Of a stretch of DNA of 64,000 bases, positions 1 through 8,510 are shown one piece after another. The notes beneath the pieces were generated by a model. The model ran no database searches and was not told where the DNA came from. It was given only the letters and a program-made list of their open reading frames with translations. The first letter of the stretch is position 1, and each line of letters opens with the position of its first letter. The position numbers and the translations under genes were made by a program. Location of the stretch: positions 34,696 to 98,695 of the forward strand of contig NZ_JAHTBL010000012.1 of the NCBI RefSeq assembly GCF_020177595.1. The letters are read 5' to 3'. Source of the stretch: Cognatishimia sp. MH4019 (GTDB lineage: Bacteria > Pseudomonadota > Alphaproteobacteria > Rhodobacterales > Rhodobacteraceae).

Positions 1-1632
1 AATAGGTGGAAGGTCGATGTCCTTGAATACCTTTTGATGTAAGAGGTCCGGCATGAGGTAGGCTTGACGCCCATAAGTCTGGATTGATTCTCCCGACACA
101 TAGTGGCCCATCGCAATCTGCACGAACATTTGGTCAGGCAAGTAGAGCGCAAACGTTCTGAAAGAATGCCGAAGGCTATGTGTGACGAGGGACCGTGTGT
201 TCAGGCCGGTGGTTTTGTCTCGTTCTCCGACATTACGGAACCTGGTGATGAAGTCCCTCGATACTAAGTCGCCGCTACCACGGCCCTTCTTATGCGGGAG
301 GCCGGGAAACAAATGACGTGCTCCGGTGCTTCTAATGGCAGCAACATAGTTCAAGAAGCCTGTTGTGATTAGTTTATGATGAATCGGAATCGTTCTATGG
401 GAAGACTCGGTCTTCAGCTTCTTTGCGATCTCTTGATCCTCGTCTTCAAGATTTTCAGCGAGTATATGCGGTAGCGGCTCCATCTTGATGTCATCCACAT
501 GGAGTTGGCTGATTTCGTCTAACCGTGCACCAGTGTAAAAAAGAACAAGAGGTATCCAAAACTTTTCTACAGTTTTAGTCCGGTAGACCTCGCTTGAAAA
601 AACTCGGGTTAGCTGGTTAGGAGTAAACGGCTTGATCGGGTTCTTGGGTTTGCCTGGTTTCCTAGAGAACCCGTCGAAGGGGTTACGCCAATCGCGGTTG
701 TTGAAGATAGCAGTCTCAAGAAAGGCATAGTCTAGGGTGCGCTTAACGCCCAGTAGGTTCTTGTTGATAGCAGATTGGCCCACAGTTTTTGCATTTTGAA
801 GCAACGCCCAATCAACTTGTTTCGCAAGACTCTGGCTCCTAACAGCGTTGGGTGGGCGGCTAGGTAGCATCCGAATGGCATCTCGGAAGCTCTTTGCATG
901 GTGTCTCGTTATCTTAGTTGCATCAAGGTTGCCGTGAAGTTCAATGAAACGCCGGACACCAATGCGATATTCATTGAGCGTTCCTTCATCAATCGTTCCA
1001 ACTTCCCTCACAAACTCTTCAAAGATGTTGGATAAAAGGTGGGACGTGGGCACCGACTGTTTCCGAGCGACGACCTTGGTCTCAAGCTGGTTCAACATTG
1101 CCGCGTCTAGACCTTGATCGACGAGAACGCTTTGCCAGTCTCCTTGGAGGCTAGGGTTTGCCACAAGATACTCGTCGAGGCACCCATCGATTAGTCTGCT
1201 CCAATCCGGACCCGCAATATCGGGTGTTTCTTCTAAGGTTTGCAACCATTTGCGAACATCATCCTCAAGCATTCGCCGAGATGTGAATATCTTCGACGTT
1301 CCTCTTGCATGAACTGGCCGACCCTCACTGATGTGTTGAGGATGCAGTTCATTTGCGATGATAGCTTCAAAGTCCAGCTGGAACCTTATGCTCCATGATG
1401 CAGCTAGGTCTTCGAGTTCCTGGTCTGAGTAGTGCCGAAGGGTGCCGTTGCGGGCCTGTTTTATCACTGCATCTGTTTCAAGTGTTTTCTTCCGGCAACG
1501 ATGTTCGGCTTCGCTGCGGCTGTCCGTTCGCAGGCTCTCACGCCACTTACTGATGCCTAGTATTTCCCTCAGGTCCTTTGGGACACTGCGTTCGAACTGG
1601 TAGCTGCCACCTCTTGGGCTTAGGTATTTCAC
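1..1632 (-). CDS. Tyrosine recombinase / phage-type integrase (C-terminus beyond window)
   Basis: Site-specific DNA recombinase that would integrate or excise a mobile element. Translating the minus strand from a GTG at 1632 gives 544 codons with no stop to the window edge. The GTG follows a GAGG ribosome site by about 7 nt. Catalytic motifs appear in family order: the first Arg in YTGARLDEI, a Lys-containing strand (LKTESSHRTIPI), the H-x-x-R box in HSLRHSFRTF, and GHY followed by the nucleophilic Tyr in SIQTYGRQ near the left edge. Only a short tail can therefore be missing. The N-terminal half holds a core-binding-like helical region. The gene lies 124 nt from the 3' end of tRNA-Cys, the usual place for an island integrase. 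It is visibly AT-richer than the rest of the window, which suggests horizontal transfer. Confidence 0.9.
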   Translation of the reverse strand, partial: MKYLSPRGGSYQFERSVPKDLREILGISKWRESLRTDSRSEAEHRCRKKTLETDAVIKQARNGTLRHYSDQELEDLAASWSIRFQLDFEAIIANELHPQHISEGRPVHARGTSKIFTSRRMLEDDVRKWLQTLEETPDIAGPDWSRLIDGCLDEYLVANPSLQGDWQSVLVDQGLDAAMLNQLETKVVARKQSVPTSHLLSNIFEEFVREVGTIDEGTLNEYRIGVRRFIELHGNLDATKITRHHAKSFRDAIRMLPSRPPNAVRSQSLAKQVDWALLQNAKTVGQSAINKNLLGVKRTLDYAFLETAIFNNRDWRNPFDGFSRKPGKPKNPIKPFTPNQLTRVFSSEVYRTKTVEKFWIPLVLFYTGARLDEISQLHVDDIKMEPLPHILAENLEDEDQEIAKKLKTESSHRTIPIHHKLITTGFLNYVAAIRSTGARHLFPGLPHKKGRGSGDLVSRDFITRFRNVGERDKTTGLNTRSLVTHSLRHSFRTFALYLPDQMFVQIAMGHYVSGESIQTYGRQAYLMPDLLHQKVFKDIDLPPI

Positions 1633-1756
1633 ACCACCACCTCACAGGGATTCACACAGTGGTTCACACATCTCTGCCCGCAGAACAATATCATAACCCC
1701 ATGTAAATCATGAGGTATGTTGATATCATTGGGCAATTATGGTCAAGAAGAATAAT

Positions 1757-1830
1757 TGGAGGCGAGTACCGGAATCGAACCGGTGTACACGGATTTGCAA
1801 TCCGCTGCGTCACCACTCCGCCAACTCGCC
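1757..1830 (-). tRNA. tRNA-Cys (GCA anticodon)
   Basis: The minus strand folds as a full cloverleaf. The acceptor arm GGCGAGT pairs with ACTCGCC, the anticodon loop TTGCAAA gives GCA, and the T-arm carries GGTTCGATTCC. The discriminator is U73, as expected for tRNA-Cys, and CCA is encoded (1757-1759). The 3' end points at the integrase gene, so this tRNA is the probable attachment site. The copy here is intact. Confidence 0.96.
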
Positions 1831-1960
1831 GCAATGGTGCGCTTCACCTAGCGCAAGGCAAAGGGTCGCGCAAGCTGGTTATCGGCGCTTGGGCGTTGCC
1901 CGGCGCGGTCAGGTGTGGCAAGGGATCACTCAGCCCCGTTTTGTCTGAATGGAACGCCGC

Positions 1961-2614
1961 ATGTCCGACAATACCACCCGCCGCACGATGATGGTCGACA
2001 CCCAGGTCCGACCATCGGATGTCACGAAATTCCCGATCATCGATGCGATGCTTGCCGTCCCGCGTGAGGCCTATGTGCCACGACAATTGCGCGATACGGC
2101 TTATATTGGGGAAAACCTGCCTTTGGCTGAAAATCGCGTTATCCTGGAGCCGCGGACGCTTGCCAAGATGCTGGATGCGCTGGATATCGCCAATGACGAG
2201 CTGGTGCTCGATATCGGTTGTGGGCTGGGCTATTCGACGGCGGTGATTGCGCGGATGGCGCAGGCTGTGATTGGACTGGAAAGCGACGAGAGCATGGCCG
2301 AAGACGCTCAGGCGACCTTGAGCGATCATGACGTGGATAATGCGATGGTGCAGGTCGGCGCGCTGAAAGACGGCGCGGCCGAGCATGGGCCTTACGACGT
2401 TATCATCCTGCAAGGGGCCGTCGAGATATTGCCCGAAACACTCAGCGATCAGCTGAAGGAAAATGGCCGGATCTGTGCGCTTTTCGCGCAAGGGGCGCTG
2501 GGTGTCGTGCGGGTTGGCTATAAGGTTGACGGGCAGATCAGCTGGCGCGATGAATTCAATGCGGGCGCGCCGGTTCTGGAAGGCTTTCAGCGCGCCTCCG
2601 CATTCGAATTTTAG
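1961..2614 (+). CDS. Protein-L-isoaspartate O-methyltransferase family protein
   Basis: S-adenosylmethionine-dependent methyltransferase of the PIMT family, which in characterised members repairs isoaspartyl residues in damaged cytoplasmic proteins. The SAM-binding motif I (LDIGCGLG) lies at about residues 83-90, and the N-terminal region (MVDTQVRPSDV) is typical of the alphaproteobacterial PIMT-like branch. This product is 217 residues. The ATG at 1961 is preferred over the in-frame ATG at 1949 because GGAA at 1951-1954 is correctly spaced for it. The gene lies upstream of tolC and the PopZ-like gene, an order I recall from other alphaproteobacteria. Repair activity is inferred, since this branch is often divergent from true Pcm. 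Confidence 0.85.
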   Translation: MSDNTTRRTMMVDTQVRPSDVTKFPIIDAMLAVPREAYVPRQLRDTAYIGENLPLAENRVILEPRTLAKMLDALDIANDELVLDIGCGLGYSTAVIARMAQAVIGLESDESMAEDAQATLSDHDVDNAMVQVGALKDGAAEHGPYDVIILQGAVEILPETLSDQLKENGRICALFAQGALGVVRVGYKVDGQISWRDEFNAGAPVLEGFQRASAFEF

Positions 2615-2709
2615 CCTGTCAAAACACACTGGTTTTATAGTGAATTTTTTGAACTGATCGTTCTAGTAAAATGATGGGAATAATTTATGCTATGCTTGAG
2701 CAAGTATAG

Positions 2710-2730
2710 CGGAACGCTTGAGCTGTTCCG
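2710..2730. promoter_or_regulatory. Inverted repeat upstream of tolC
   Basis: CGGAAC and GTTCCG flank a 9-nt centre, about 50 nt before the tolC start. The heptamer GCTTGAG also occurs twice close by (around 2694 and 2716). It could be an operator or a small leader hairpin. No regulator is identifiable, and the arms are short enough to arise by chance. Confidence 0.3.
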
Positions 2731-2781
2731 TGGAATTCAGAGCGCGCTCACCAAGGCGGCTCAACAGGACAAGGACAGAAT

Positions 2782-4158
2782 ATGCTGCGCAAAGTAATCA
2801 GGTCGGCTGTGATGGGCGCTGCGATTGTGGCCGGGATCGGCACAGGGGCTGTCGCCAAAGCCGAGACGCTCGCGGATGCGCTGGTTGGCGCATATGAAAC
2901 AAGCGGATTGCTGGATCAGCAGCGCGCGCTGCTACGGGCCACCGACGAGGACGTCGCGCAAGCCGTGTCTGCCCTGCGCCCGATTATCAGTTGGGTCTAC
3001 TCAAACCGCTACACAAATCCGCAACCCCTAGGTCAGGACAGCATCAATGGCTCGCTGCAACTGACCGCTGATCTCGTCTTGTGGGATTTCGGGCGACGCC
3101 AATTTGGGGTTGAGTCGCGCAAGGAGCTTGTTTTGGCAACCCGCCAGGGACTTGTCTCTGCAGAACAATCAATCCTGGCTCGTGCGGTCGAGGCATTCAT
3201 GTCCGTGCGGCGCGACTCCGAGATTTTGGCGCTGCGTCAAAACAACGTTCGATTGATCACGCAGGAGTTGCGGGCGGCGCGCGACCGGTTTGAAGTTGGG
3301 GAAGTCACCCGCACCGATGTTGCACAAGCCGAAGCCCGTTTGGCCTCGGCCCGGGCAGAGCTGGCTTTGGCGCGCGGGAACCTCGACATCGCGCGCGAGG
3401 AGTATCTCAATGTGGTCGGCCGCCTTCCGGGCCGCTTGGTGGCGCCCCGTCGTTTGCCGCAGACCGCCAATTCCGAGGAGGAAGCCAAGCGGATCGCGCT
3501 GACCGGGCATCCTGATTTGCAGCAGGCCCAGCACGAAGTGGCAGCGGCTGATCTGAATGTCGGTGCCGCAAAGGCCGCGATCAAGCCGACGCTAAGCGCC
3601 CAGGGCACCGCTACATGGGACGATGAGGAATATCTCGGCACCGAAACGCTCACGCTCAATTTTGGTGGCCCACTTTATCGCGGGGGCGAACTGAGCTCGC
3701 TGATCCGTCAGGCTCAACAGCGTGCTGTTGCTGCACGTGCGAATGTCCATATCGTGAGCGATCAGATCAGTCAGGGCGTCGGTAATGCGTTTGCCCAGTT
3801 GCGGTCTGCGACGGCAAACCGGCAGGCTGTCGCGCGTCAGATCCGTGCCGCGCAGGTTGCGTTTGAAGGCGTGCGCGAAGAAGCCACATTAGGTGCGCGA
3901 ACGACGCTTGATGTGCTCAACGCCGAGCAAGAGCTTCTGGACGCCCGCGCCAGCGCTGTCAGTGCGGCCACGCAAGAAACGGTTGCAGCCTATGCGGTGC
4001 TGTCTTCGATGGGGCTGCTGACCGCGGATCATCTCAACCTTAACGTGCAAGTCTATGATCCTGCTGCATATTACAATGCAGTGAAAAATGCGCCGACTTA
4101 TACCAGCCGTCAGGGTCAGCAGTTGGACAAGGTGCTGCGCGCCCTCAATCGCGACTAA
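2782..4158 (+). CDS. tolC: TolC-family outer membrane efflux/secretion channel
   Basis: Outer-membrane trimeric channel subunit that joins periplasmic adaptors and inner-membrane pumps for drug efflux or type I secretion. The 458-residue product has an N-terminal signal peptide ending near AVAKAETLADAL. Two long helical repeats follow, rich in Ala, Gln and Arg (for example RDRFEVGEVTRTDVAQAEAR), which is the TolC hairpin signature. The length is normal for the family. An AAGGAC ribosome site precedes the ATG. No pump or adaptor gene adjoins it, so it probably serves pumps encoded elsewhere. The PopZ-like gene follows after 96 nt. Confidence 0.92.
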   Translation: MLRKVIRSAVMGAAIVAGIGTGAVAKAETLADALVGAYETSGLLDQQRALLRATDEDVAQAVSALRPIISWVYSNRYTNPQPLGQDSINGSLQLTADLVLWDFGRRQFGVESRKELVLATRQGLVSAEQSILARAVEAFMSVRRDSEILALRQNNVRLITQELRAARDRFEVGEVTRTDVAQAEARLASARAELALARGNLDIAREEYLNVVGRLPGRLVAPRRLPQTANSEEEAKRIALTGHPDLQQAQHEVAAADLNVGAAKAAIKPTLSAQGTATWDDEEYLGTETLTLNFGGPLYRGGELSSLIRQAQQRAVAARANVHIVSDQISQGVGNAFAQLRSATANRQAVARQIRAAQVAFEGVREEATLGARTTLDVLNAEQELLDARASAVSAATQETVAAYAVLSSMGLLTADHLNLNVQVYDPAAYYNAVKNAPTYTSRQGQQLDKVLRALNRD

Positions 4159-4254
4159 GGGGGCGGTGCGGAAAACTCTGCACAATTTTCATCACCGGTT
4201 GTCTGAGCGTGCCGCTGCGGCTAAAGTTGAGCCGAGGCCAAAGCAGGATAAACA

Positions 4255-5118
4255 ATGTCCGATCCGGTAACGAATGTCGAAATCGAAGACGTGCTGTCGT
4301 CGATCAGGAAACTGGTATCGGATGATCCGCGCCCTTCTGAAAAAGGCTCTTCCGACGCCAAAGCGCCGCCGGAACGGCTGGTTTTGACACCCGATTTCCG
4401 GGTGCAAGAGACAGAAGACGAAAGCGCCGAGACCGAGTCGTCGGAGGCTGTATCCTCTGACGAGTATACAGTGTCAGAAGATGATTTGACCGATTTCGAT
4501 GTAGATCCCGTGTCCGACGACGACGCAGCCAGCCTCTTTGAAGCGGCAGATGGCGCCTCCGAGATCGAGGAGATTTCGGACCTGTCGGCTGAGGATACCG
4601 TCGATGAAGACGTGTCTGACGCCCCGATGTTCGAGGATGTTCCCGAAGACGCTCTGCAGGCAGAAATTGTCGAGATCAGTGCGACCGCCCCCTCTGACCC
4701 ACTCGAATCGCGTATTGCCGAGCTGGAAGCGGCCGTGGCGCAGCAGGAGGAAAGCTGGGACCCCGACGGATTGGACGACAGCGACGAGAATACGCCATCG
4801 GCGCTATCCTCCAGCGTGTCCGATATCTGGGAAACGGTCGAGCCTGAGGAAATCCCGGTCTCGACCCCTGCGCAAGAGCCGGTGCTCGAGGCTGAAGAAG
4901 AAGCCGAAGACGATGCTGCAGAGGCTTCTGAAGACGCCTTTGACGCCTTCGCGACCGAAGACGACGCAAGGCTGGATGAAGAGGCGCTGCGCGAAATGGT
5001 GTCGGAACTGGTCCGTCAAGAACTCCAAGGCGCACTGGGCGCTCGGATCACGCGCAACGTACGCAAGCTGGTGCGCCGGGAAATCCACCGGATCATGGAC
5101 AGCAAAGACTTCGACTGA
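4255..5118 (+). CDS. PopZ-like polar organizing protein (DUF2497-type architecture)
   Basis: Candidate homologue of PopZ, the cell-pole scaffold that anchors the chromosome origin region in Caulobacter. The 287-residue product has three parts. A short N-terminal helix (EIEDVLSSIRKLVSDD, residues 9-24) resembles the PopZ start. A roughly 200-residue linker follows, extremely rich in Glu and Asp and low in hydrophobic residues. The C-terminal helical segment from about residue 240 (ALREMVSELVRQEL, then KLVRREIHRIM) matches the PopZ oligomerisation region in pattern. The linker is much longer than in Caulobacter PopZ. Neighbouring tolC and PIMT genes recall the Caulobacter popZ neighbourhood (from memory). 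Ribosome site AGGAT precedes the ATG. Function is inferred from architecture and synteny. Confidence 0.65.
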   Translation: MSDPVTNVEIEDVLSSIRKLVSDDPRPSEKGSSDAKAPPERLVLTPDFRVQETEDESAETESSEAVSSDEYTVSEDDLTDFDVDPVSDDDAASLFEAADGASEIEEISDLSAEDTVDEDVSDAPMFEDVPEDALQAEIVEISATAPSDPLESRIAELEAAVAQQEESWDPDGLDDSDENTPSALSSSVSDIWETVEPEEIPVSTPAQEPVLEAEEEAEDDAAEASEDAFDAFATEDDARLDEEALREMVSELVRQELQGALGARITRNVRKLVRREIHRIMDSKDFD

Positions 5119-5134
5119 TCCTTCCTTTCCACGC

Positions 5135-5177
5135 AAAAACCGGCCCCCGCGTTTGCAAACGGGAACCGGTTTTTTTT
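5135..5177 (+). terminator. Rho-independent terminator after the PopZ-like gene
   Basis: A long GC-rich hairpin (AAAAACCGG...CCCG, with CGGG...ACCGGTTTT returning) ends in a run of eight T. It closes the tolC/PopZ-like transcript. The A-rich 5' side means it may also stop transcripts from the opposite strand. Confidence 0.9.
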
Positions 5178-5243
5178 GCATCACTTTGTAGTTGGTCCGC
5201 CTATCGGCACCACCGAGGGAGAGGCAGCGGCGCGAAAGTGGTC

Positions 5244-5495
5244 TTAGCGGGCTGCCAGCTCAGCAGCCGATGTGACGCCCAGCTTGGCGAGGGTGTCGAC
5301 GTTTTGGGTGGAGATCACGTCATTGCCGACGGTGCCTTCACCAGCGATCTCAGCGGGGGAGGTTTTGCCCAGATCGTTGGAGGCCACGAACGAGGTCTCA
5401 AACCCGTGCTGTGCATTGGCTTCAGCAGGTGAGGTGATGTCAGCGAAAGCCGGAGCGGCAGCGACGACGAGTGCGGAGATAAGAGCGAATTTCAT
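5244..5495 (-). CDS. Small exported protein with TSPAE-type repeats, function unknown
   Basis: An 83-residue protein with an 18-residue signal peptide (MKFALISALVVAAAPAFA) and a probable cleavage before DITSP. The mature 65 residues contain three related motifs: TSPAEANAQ, TSPAEIAGEG and TSAAELAAR. The rest is polar with no cysteine. An AAGGAC site precedes the ATG, and the leader is CA-rich (see 5496-5847). I do not recognise a characterised family. Short proteins of this style occur in roseobacters. Location in the periplasm or outside the cell is inferred from the signal peptide. Confidence 0.75.
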   Translation of the reverse strand: MKFALISALVVAAAPAFADITSPAEANAQHGFETSFVASNDLGKTSPAEIAGEGTVGNDVISTQNVDTLAKLGVTSAAELAAR

Positions 5496-5847
5496 TTGTT
5501 TAGTCCTTTGTGTGTGTTGTGTTTGCGTTGTGTGTGTTTGGAAGTTTGCGCTTCCGATGACAGACAAATGGCATTCCGCAGTGGACCTGAAAACGCGCAC
5601 GGTGATCTTGGCGTATGTGCGCGAACGCACATCACGGGTCCGTGACGGGGTATTGCGTGATTTTGGTAACGGCGGTGTGAGCAAGGCTCCCCCCGTCCCG
5701 GACCTGATCCGGGACCCCGCTGCCATTGTTGCACAACCCCAACCCCATGAGGCCCCGGATCAGGTCCGGGGCGGGGGCTTGGCAGTGCCCAAGGCTGAAA
5801 AGTTTTCAGAAAACGTTTCCCCAAACCCTTCTAAAGAGTTTTTCTCG
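5496..5847. other. 352-nt intergenic region with CA-rich leader and paired palindromes
   Basis: No convincing gene lies here. The end next to 5495 (about 5496-5540), read on the minus strand, is a G-poor leader of CACA/AACA units upstream of the exported-protein gene. The middle holds two facing palindromic units, listed separately. The end next to cobQ contains the short palindrome GTTTTCAGAAAAC, a weak stop signal candidate for cobQ. Confidence 0.6.
5694..5777. repeat. Pair of facing REP-like palindromes
   Basis: Unit one (about 5694-5720) is built on CCCGGACCTGATCCGGG. Unit two (about 5751-5777) is built on CCCCGGATCAGGTCCGGGG and is essentially its reverse complement, with roughly 30 nt between. 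Each unit is itself a hairpin, and the two can also pair with each other. This is the layout of dispersed REP/BIME-type intergenic repeats. Copy number in the genome cannot be judged from this window. Confidence 0.65.
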
Positions 5848-7299
5848 CTAAACATCGCTCGCGAGGGTCCAGAGCAAGTCCAGATCAAGATGCGCCTCCA
5901 GATGATCGGCAAGCCTATCAAGCGTCGTCTCGACCGTCGCCTCATAAGACGTCGCGGCGATCGGCGCACCGATTCCTGCCAGATACGCGCGCCGAAAGCC
6001 ATCCGAGCTAAACAGCCCATGCAAGTAGCACCCCTTGATCTGCCCGCCGCGTGCGGCTGCACCTTCGCGCCGTCCATCCAGATCAAGCCACGCGTTCTCG
6101 CAATCGCGGCCCTGCGTTTCGCCGATATGGATCTCATATCCAGTGACGTCATCCCCGCTGGGCATATAGGTTGCCTGACTGAGGGCCAGCCGCTTTTCAG
6201 GCTTCATACGGGTCGCAATATCAAGATGCCCAAGCCCAGCGACCCGCGCAGGTGGGCCTTCGATCCCGTCCGGGTCGTCAATCTCGTGGCCCAGCATCTG
6301 ATAGCCGCCGCACACACCCAACACATGCCCGCCGCGTCGGATATGGGCCTCTAGGTCCACATCCCAGCCTTGTGCGCGGAAAAACGCGAGATCGGCGATG
6401 GTGCTTTTCGTACCGGGGATCAGGATCAGATCAGCATCGCCAGGCAAAGGGCGACCCTGTTCGATGATCTCGACAGAGACATCTGGCTCAGCCGCCAACG
6501 GGTCCAGATCGTCGAAATTGGCAATCCGCGATAGACGCGGCACGGCGATCTTGACGCGCCCGCCGCGGGTGGAGGCGATGTCCATGACGTCTTCAGCGGG
6601 CAGGCGCCACGCGTCGGAGAACCACGGGATCACCCCGAGGGAGGGCCAGCCGGTCGCCTCCACAATTGCTTGCAAGCCGTCATCAAAGAGGCTTGGGTCA
6701 CCCCGAAACTTGTTGATGGCGAAGGCGCAGATGCGCGCGCGGTCTTCTTTGGGCAGGATGACTTGAGTGCCGACGATCTGCGCGATCACACCGCCACGGT
6801 CAATATCACCGACCAACACCACGGGGACGTTCGCGGCCTCGGCAAAGCCCATATTTGCGATGTCGCCTTTGCGCAGATTGACCTCTGCGGGGCTGCCAGC
6901 CCCTTCGACAATCACCAGATCGCGGCCGTCCGAAAGACGGCGAAAGCTCTCGACAGCGGGGCCAAGCAACTGGTGCTTTACTTTGGCGTAATCGCGCGCC
7001 TTGAGGGTTCCCCAGCGCTGGCCTTGCAGGATCACCTGTGCGCCAACATCGCTTTCCGGCTTTAGAAGAACCGGGTTCATATCGACGACAGGGTCGAGGC
7101 CCGCTGCCCGCGCTTGAAGCGCCTGAGCGCGCCCGATCTCGCCGCCATCTACGGTAACAGCGGCATTGTTGGACATGTTCTGGGGCTTGAAAGGGGCGAC
7201 GGTGAGGCCGCGCCTGACATAGGCCCGCGCCAAGCCGGCCACGACCATGGATTTACCCACATTCGAGCCTGCCCCCTGGATCATGATTGCCTTTGCCAT
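5848..7299 (-). CDS. cobQ: Cobyric acid synthase
   Basis: Amidates the b, d, e and g carboxylates of adenosylcobyrinic acid a,c-diamide, using glutamine and ATP, late in cobalamin synthesis. The 483-residue product is full length. The N-terminal dethiobiotin-synthetase-like domain has the P-loop GAGSNVGKS and the NMSNNA motif. The C-terminal glutamine amidotransferase domain has the nucleophile in [10 protein letters not shown] and the His in GCYLHGLF. It stands alone, with no other cob genes adjacent. The B12 product is required by methylmalonyl-CoA mutase at 59787. No cobalamin riboswitch signature was seen in the short upstream gap. Confidence 0.96.
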   Translation of the reverse strand: MAKAIMIQGAGSNVGKSMVVAGLARAYVRRGLTVAPFKPQNMSNNAAVTVDGGEIGRAQALQARAAGLDPVVDMNPVLLKPESDVGAQVILQGQRWGTLKARDYAKVKHQLLGPAVESFRRLSDGRDLVIVEGAGSPAEVNLRKGDIANMGFAEAANVPVVLVGDIDRGGVIAQIVGTQVILPKEDRARICAFAINKFRGDPSLFDDGLQAIVEATGWPSLGVIPWFSDAWRLPAEDVMDIASTRGGRVKIAVPRLSRIANFDDLDPLAAEPDVSVEIIEQGRPLPGDADLILIPGTKSTIADLAFFRAQGWDVDLEAHIRRGGHVLGVCGGYQMLGHEIDDPDGIEGPPARVAGLGHLDIATRMKPEKRLALSQATYMPSGDDVTGYEIHIGETQGRDCENAWLDLDGRREGAAARGGQIKGCYLHGLFSSDGFRRAYLAGIGAPIAATSYEATVETTLDRLADHLEAHLDLDLLWTLASDV

Positions 7300-7355
7300 C
7301 GAACGCCCTCTCTTACAGGGTCTGGGGTAGCGAAGGAACGCGGCAAGGGGAAGTC

Positions 7356-7931
7356 ATGAACACGCCTGCACATCTGATCTTCGGATTGGCCGCGTTTTCC
7401 AAGCGCGGGAAAGGCGCCGTGACAGCGGCAGCGCTGATGGGTTCGCTTTTGCCAGACCTGTCGCTTTACCTGCTCGCGGGCAGTGCGATTTTCGTGCTGG
7501 GGATCGAGCCCGAAACGGTGTTTCGCGATCTGTATTATTCGCCGACATGGCAGACGATCTTTCAGATCGACAACAGTTTTCTGATCTGGGGCGCGCTTCT
7601 GGCGGTGGCGCTATGGCGCAGATCGGCTTGGGGTGTCGCGCTGACCGGCGCGGCCTTGCTGCATTTGGCTTTCGATTTTCCGCTGCACCATGACGATGGG
7701 CGCGCCCATTTCTGGCCGGTGAGCGACTGGGTTTTTGAAAGCCCTGTCAGCTATTGGGACCCGAACCAATATGGCGGATTGGTGAGCGTGATCGAGATCG
7801 CGGCCTGCCTCGCGCTAAGCGTCGTGCTGTGGCGGCGGTTTCCAGACCTGTGGCCGCGCATTGGTATCACGGCCCTCATGGTGGCACAGGCAGCCCCGGT
7901 CGTCATGTGGTCACTGATGCTTGGCGCATAA
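7356..7931 (+). CDS. Membrane-bound metal-dependent hydrolase-like protein (DUF457/YdjM-type)
   Basis: A 191-residue inner-membrane protein with four or five hydrophobic segments. The start MNTPAHLIFGLAAF, the GSLLPDLSLY motif and HLAFDFPLHHDDGRAHFWP supply the spaced His and Asp residues seen in the DUF457/YdjM group. The start at 7356 is chosen for its AAGGGGAAG ribosome site. It is divergent from cobQ with a 56-nt gap. Proteins of this type are sometimes labelled as cobalamin-related only because of that adjacency. The substrate is unknown. Confidence 0.65.
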   Translation: MNTPAHLIFGLAAFSKRGKGAVTAAALMGSLLPDLSLYLLAGSAIFVLGIEPETVFRDLYYSPTWQTIFQIDNSFLIWGALLAVALWRRSAWGVALTGAALLHLAFDFPLHHDDGRAHFWPVSDWVFESPVSYWDPNQYGGLVSVIEIAACLALSVVLWRRFPDLWPRIGITALMVAQAAPVVMWSLMLGA

Positions 7932-7961
7932 AAAAACGCGGCCCCCCGGACCGCGTTTTTT
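7930..7961. terminator. Bidirectional terminator
   Basis: The stem AAAAAACGCGG pairs with CCGCGTTTTTT around a CCCCCGGA loop, just after the stop of the gene at 7356-7931. A-run and T-run symmetry lets it serve both that gene and the convergent gene at 7985-8299. Confidence 0.9.
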
Positions 7962-7984
7962 AATTTGGCAGCGTCTGCAACAGA

Positions 7985-8299
7985 CTAGGCAGCTTCGGCC
8001 TGCTGACTGCGGCGTTCGCTCTCTTCGCGGCTCAGAGCCACGGAGGTGCGGACACCTTTGGAGACAAACTCCATCAGGCCTTCTACGACGCGTTCGTTGG
8101 GGTCGATGCCAGCGCAAGACAGAACTTCGCGTCCGTCGCGCGAGCGCGCCCAGCGAGCGATCTGCTCAGGCCCGTTGCCATACTTCTTGTCATCCGCAAT
8201 GGCATCATCCAAAGCGGCCAGCACAACAGCTGCGAACAATTTACGAGCGCGATTGCCCTGTTCGTTATTGAAGGCGGTGCCGTCGACGAAATCTTTCAT
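7985..8299 (-). CDS. Conserved rhodobacteral protein of unknown function (DUF6280-like)
   Basis: A 104-residue soluble protein with no signal peptide or membrane segment. The core (ARKLFAAVVLAALDDAIADD, then YGNGPEQIARWARSRDGREVL, listed as separate segments) looks helical and contains a conserved-looking Cys (LSCAGIDP). It resembles the short family I remember as DUF6280 in Rhodobacterales. That label is from memory and moderately certain. An AAGGAT ribosome site precedes the ATG. The gene is divergent from efp across about 210 nt. Confidence 0.7.
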   Translation of the reverse strand: MKDFVDGTAFNNEQGNRARKLFAAVVLAALDDAIADDKKYGNGPEQIARWARSRDGREVLSCAGIDPNERVVEGLMEFVSKGVRTSVALSREESERRSQQAEAA

Positions 8300-8510
8300 T
8301 CCGTATCCTTATTGTTGCTCTTGCGATTTGGGCGTAGCGGTCGTTATGACCGAATTTCAGCGATTCGGGTAGCCGTTTTATGCATACCATCTATGCAAAA
8401 ACTGCATGGCTACCTCTGAAAAACCCCCTGTATCCGCTCCCTTGCGGGCGTTAACCACACAAGATATAGGCTCGGTCATCTTCTCTTCAACCTTTTGCCA
8501 GGTTTGTGTC

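Noticed and set aside
5694..5777. CRISPR repeat pair
   Set aside because: Only two units, in inverted orientation and palindromic, with one short spacer and no cas genes.
7300..7355. Cobalamin riboswitch before cobQ
   Set aside because: The gap is only 56 nt and shows no B12-box-like sequence.
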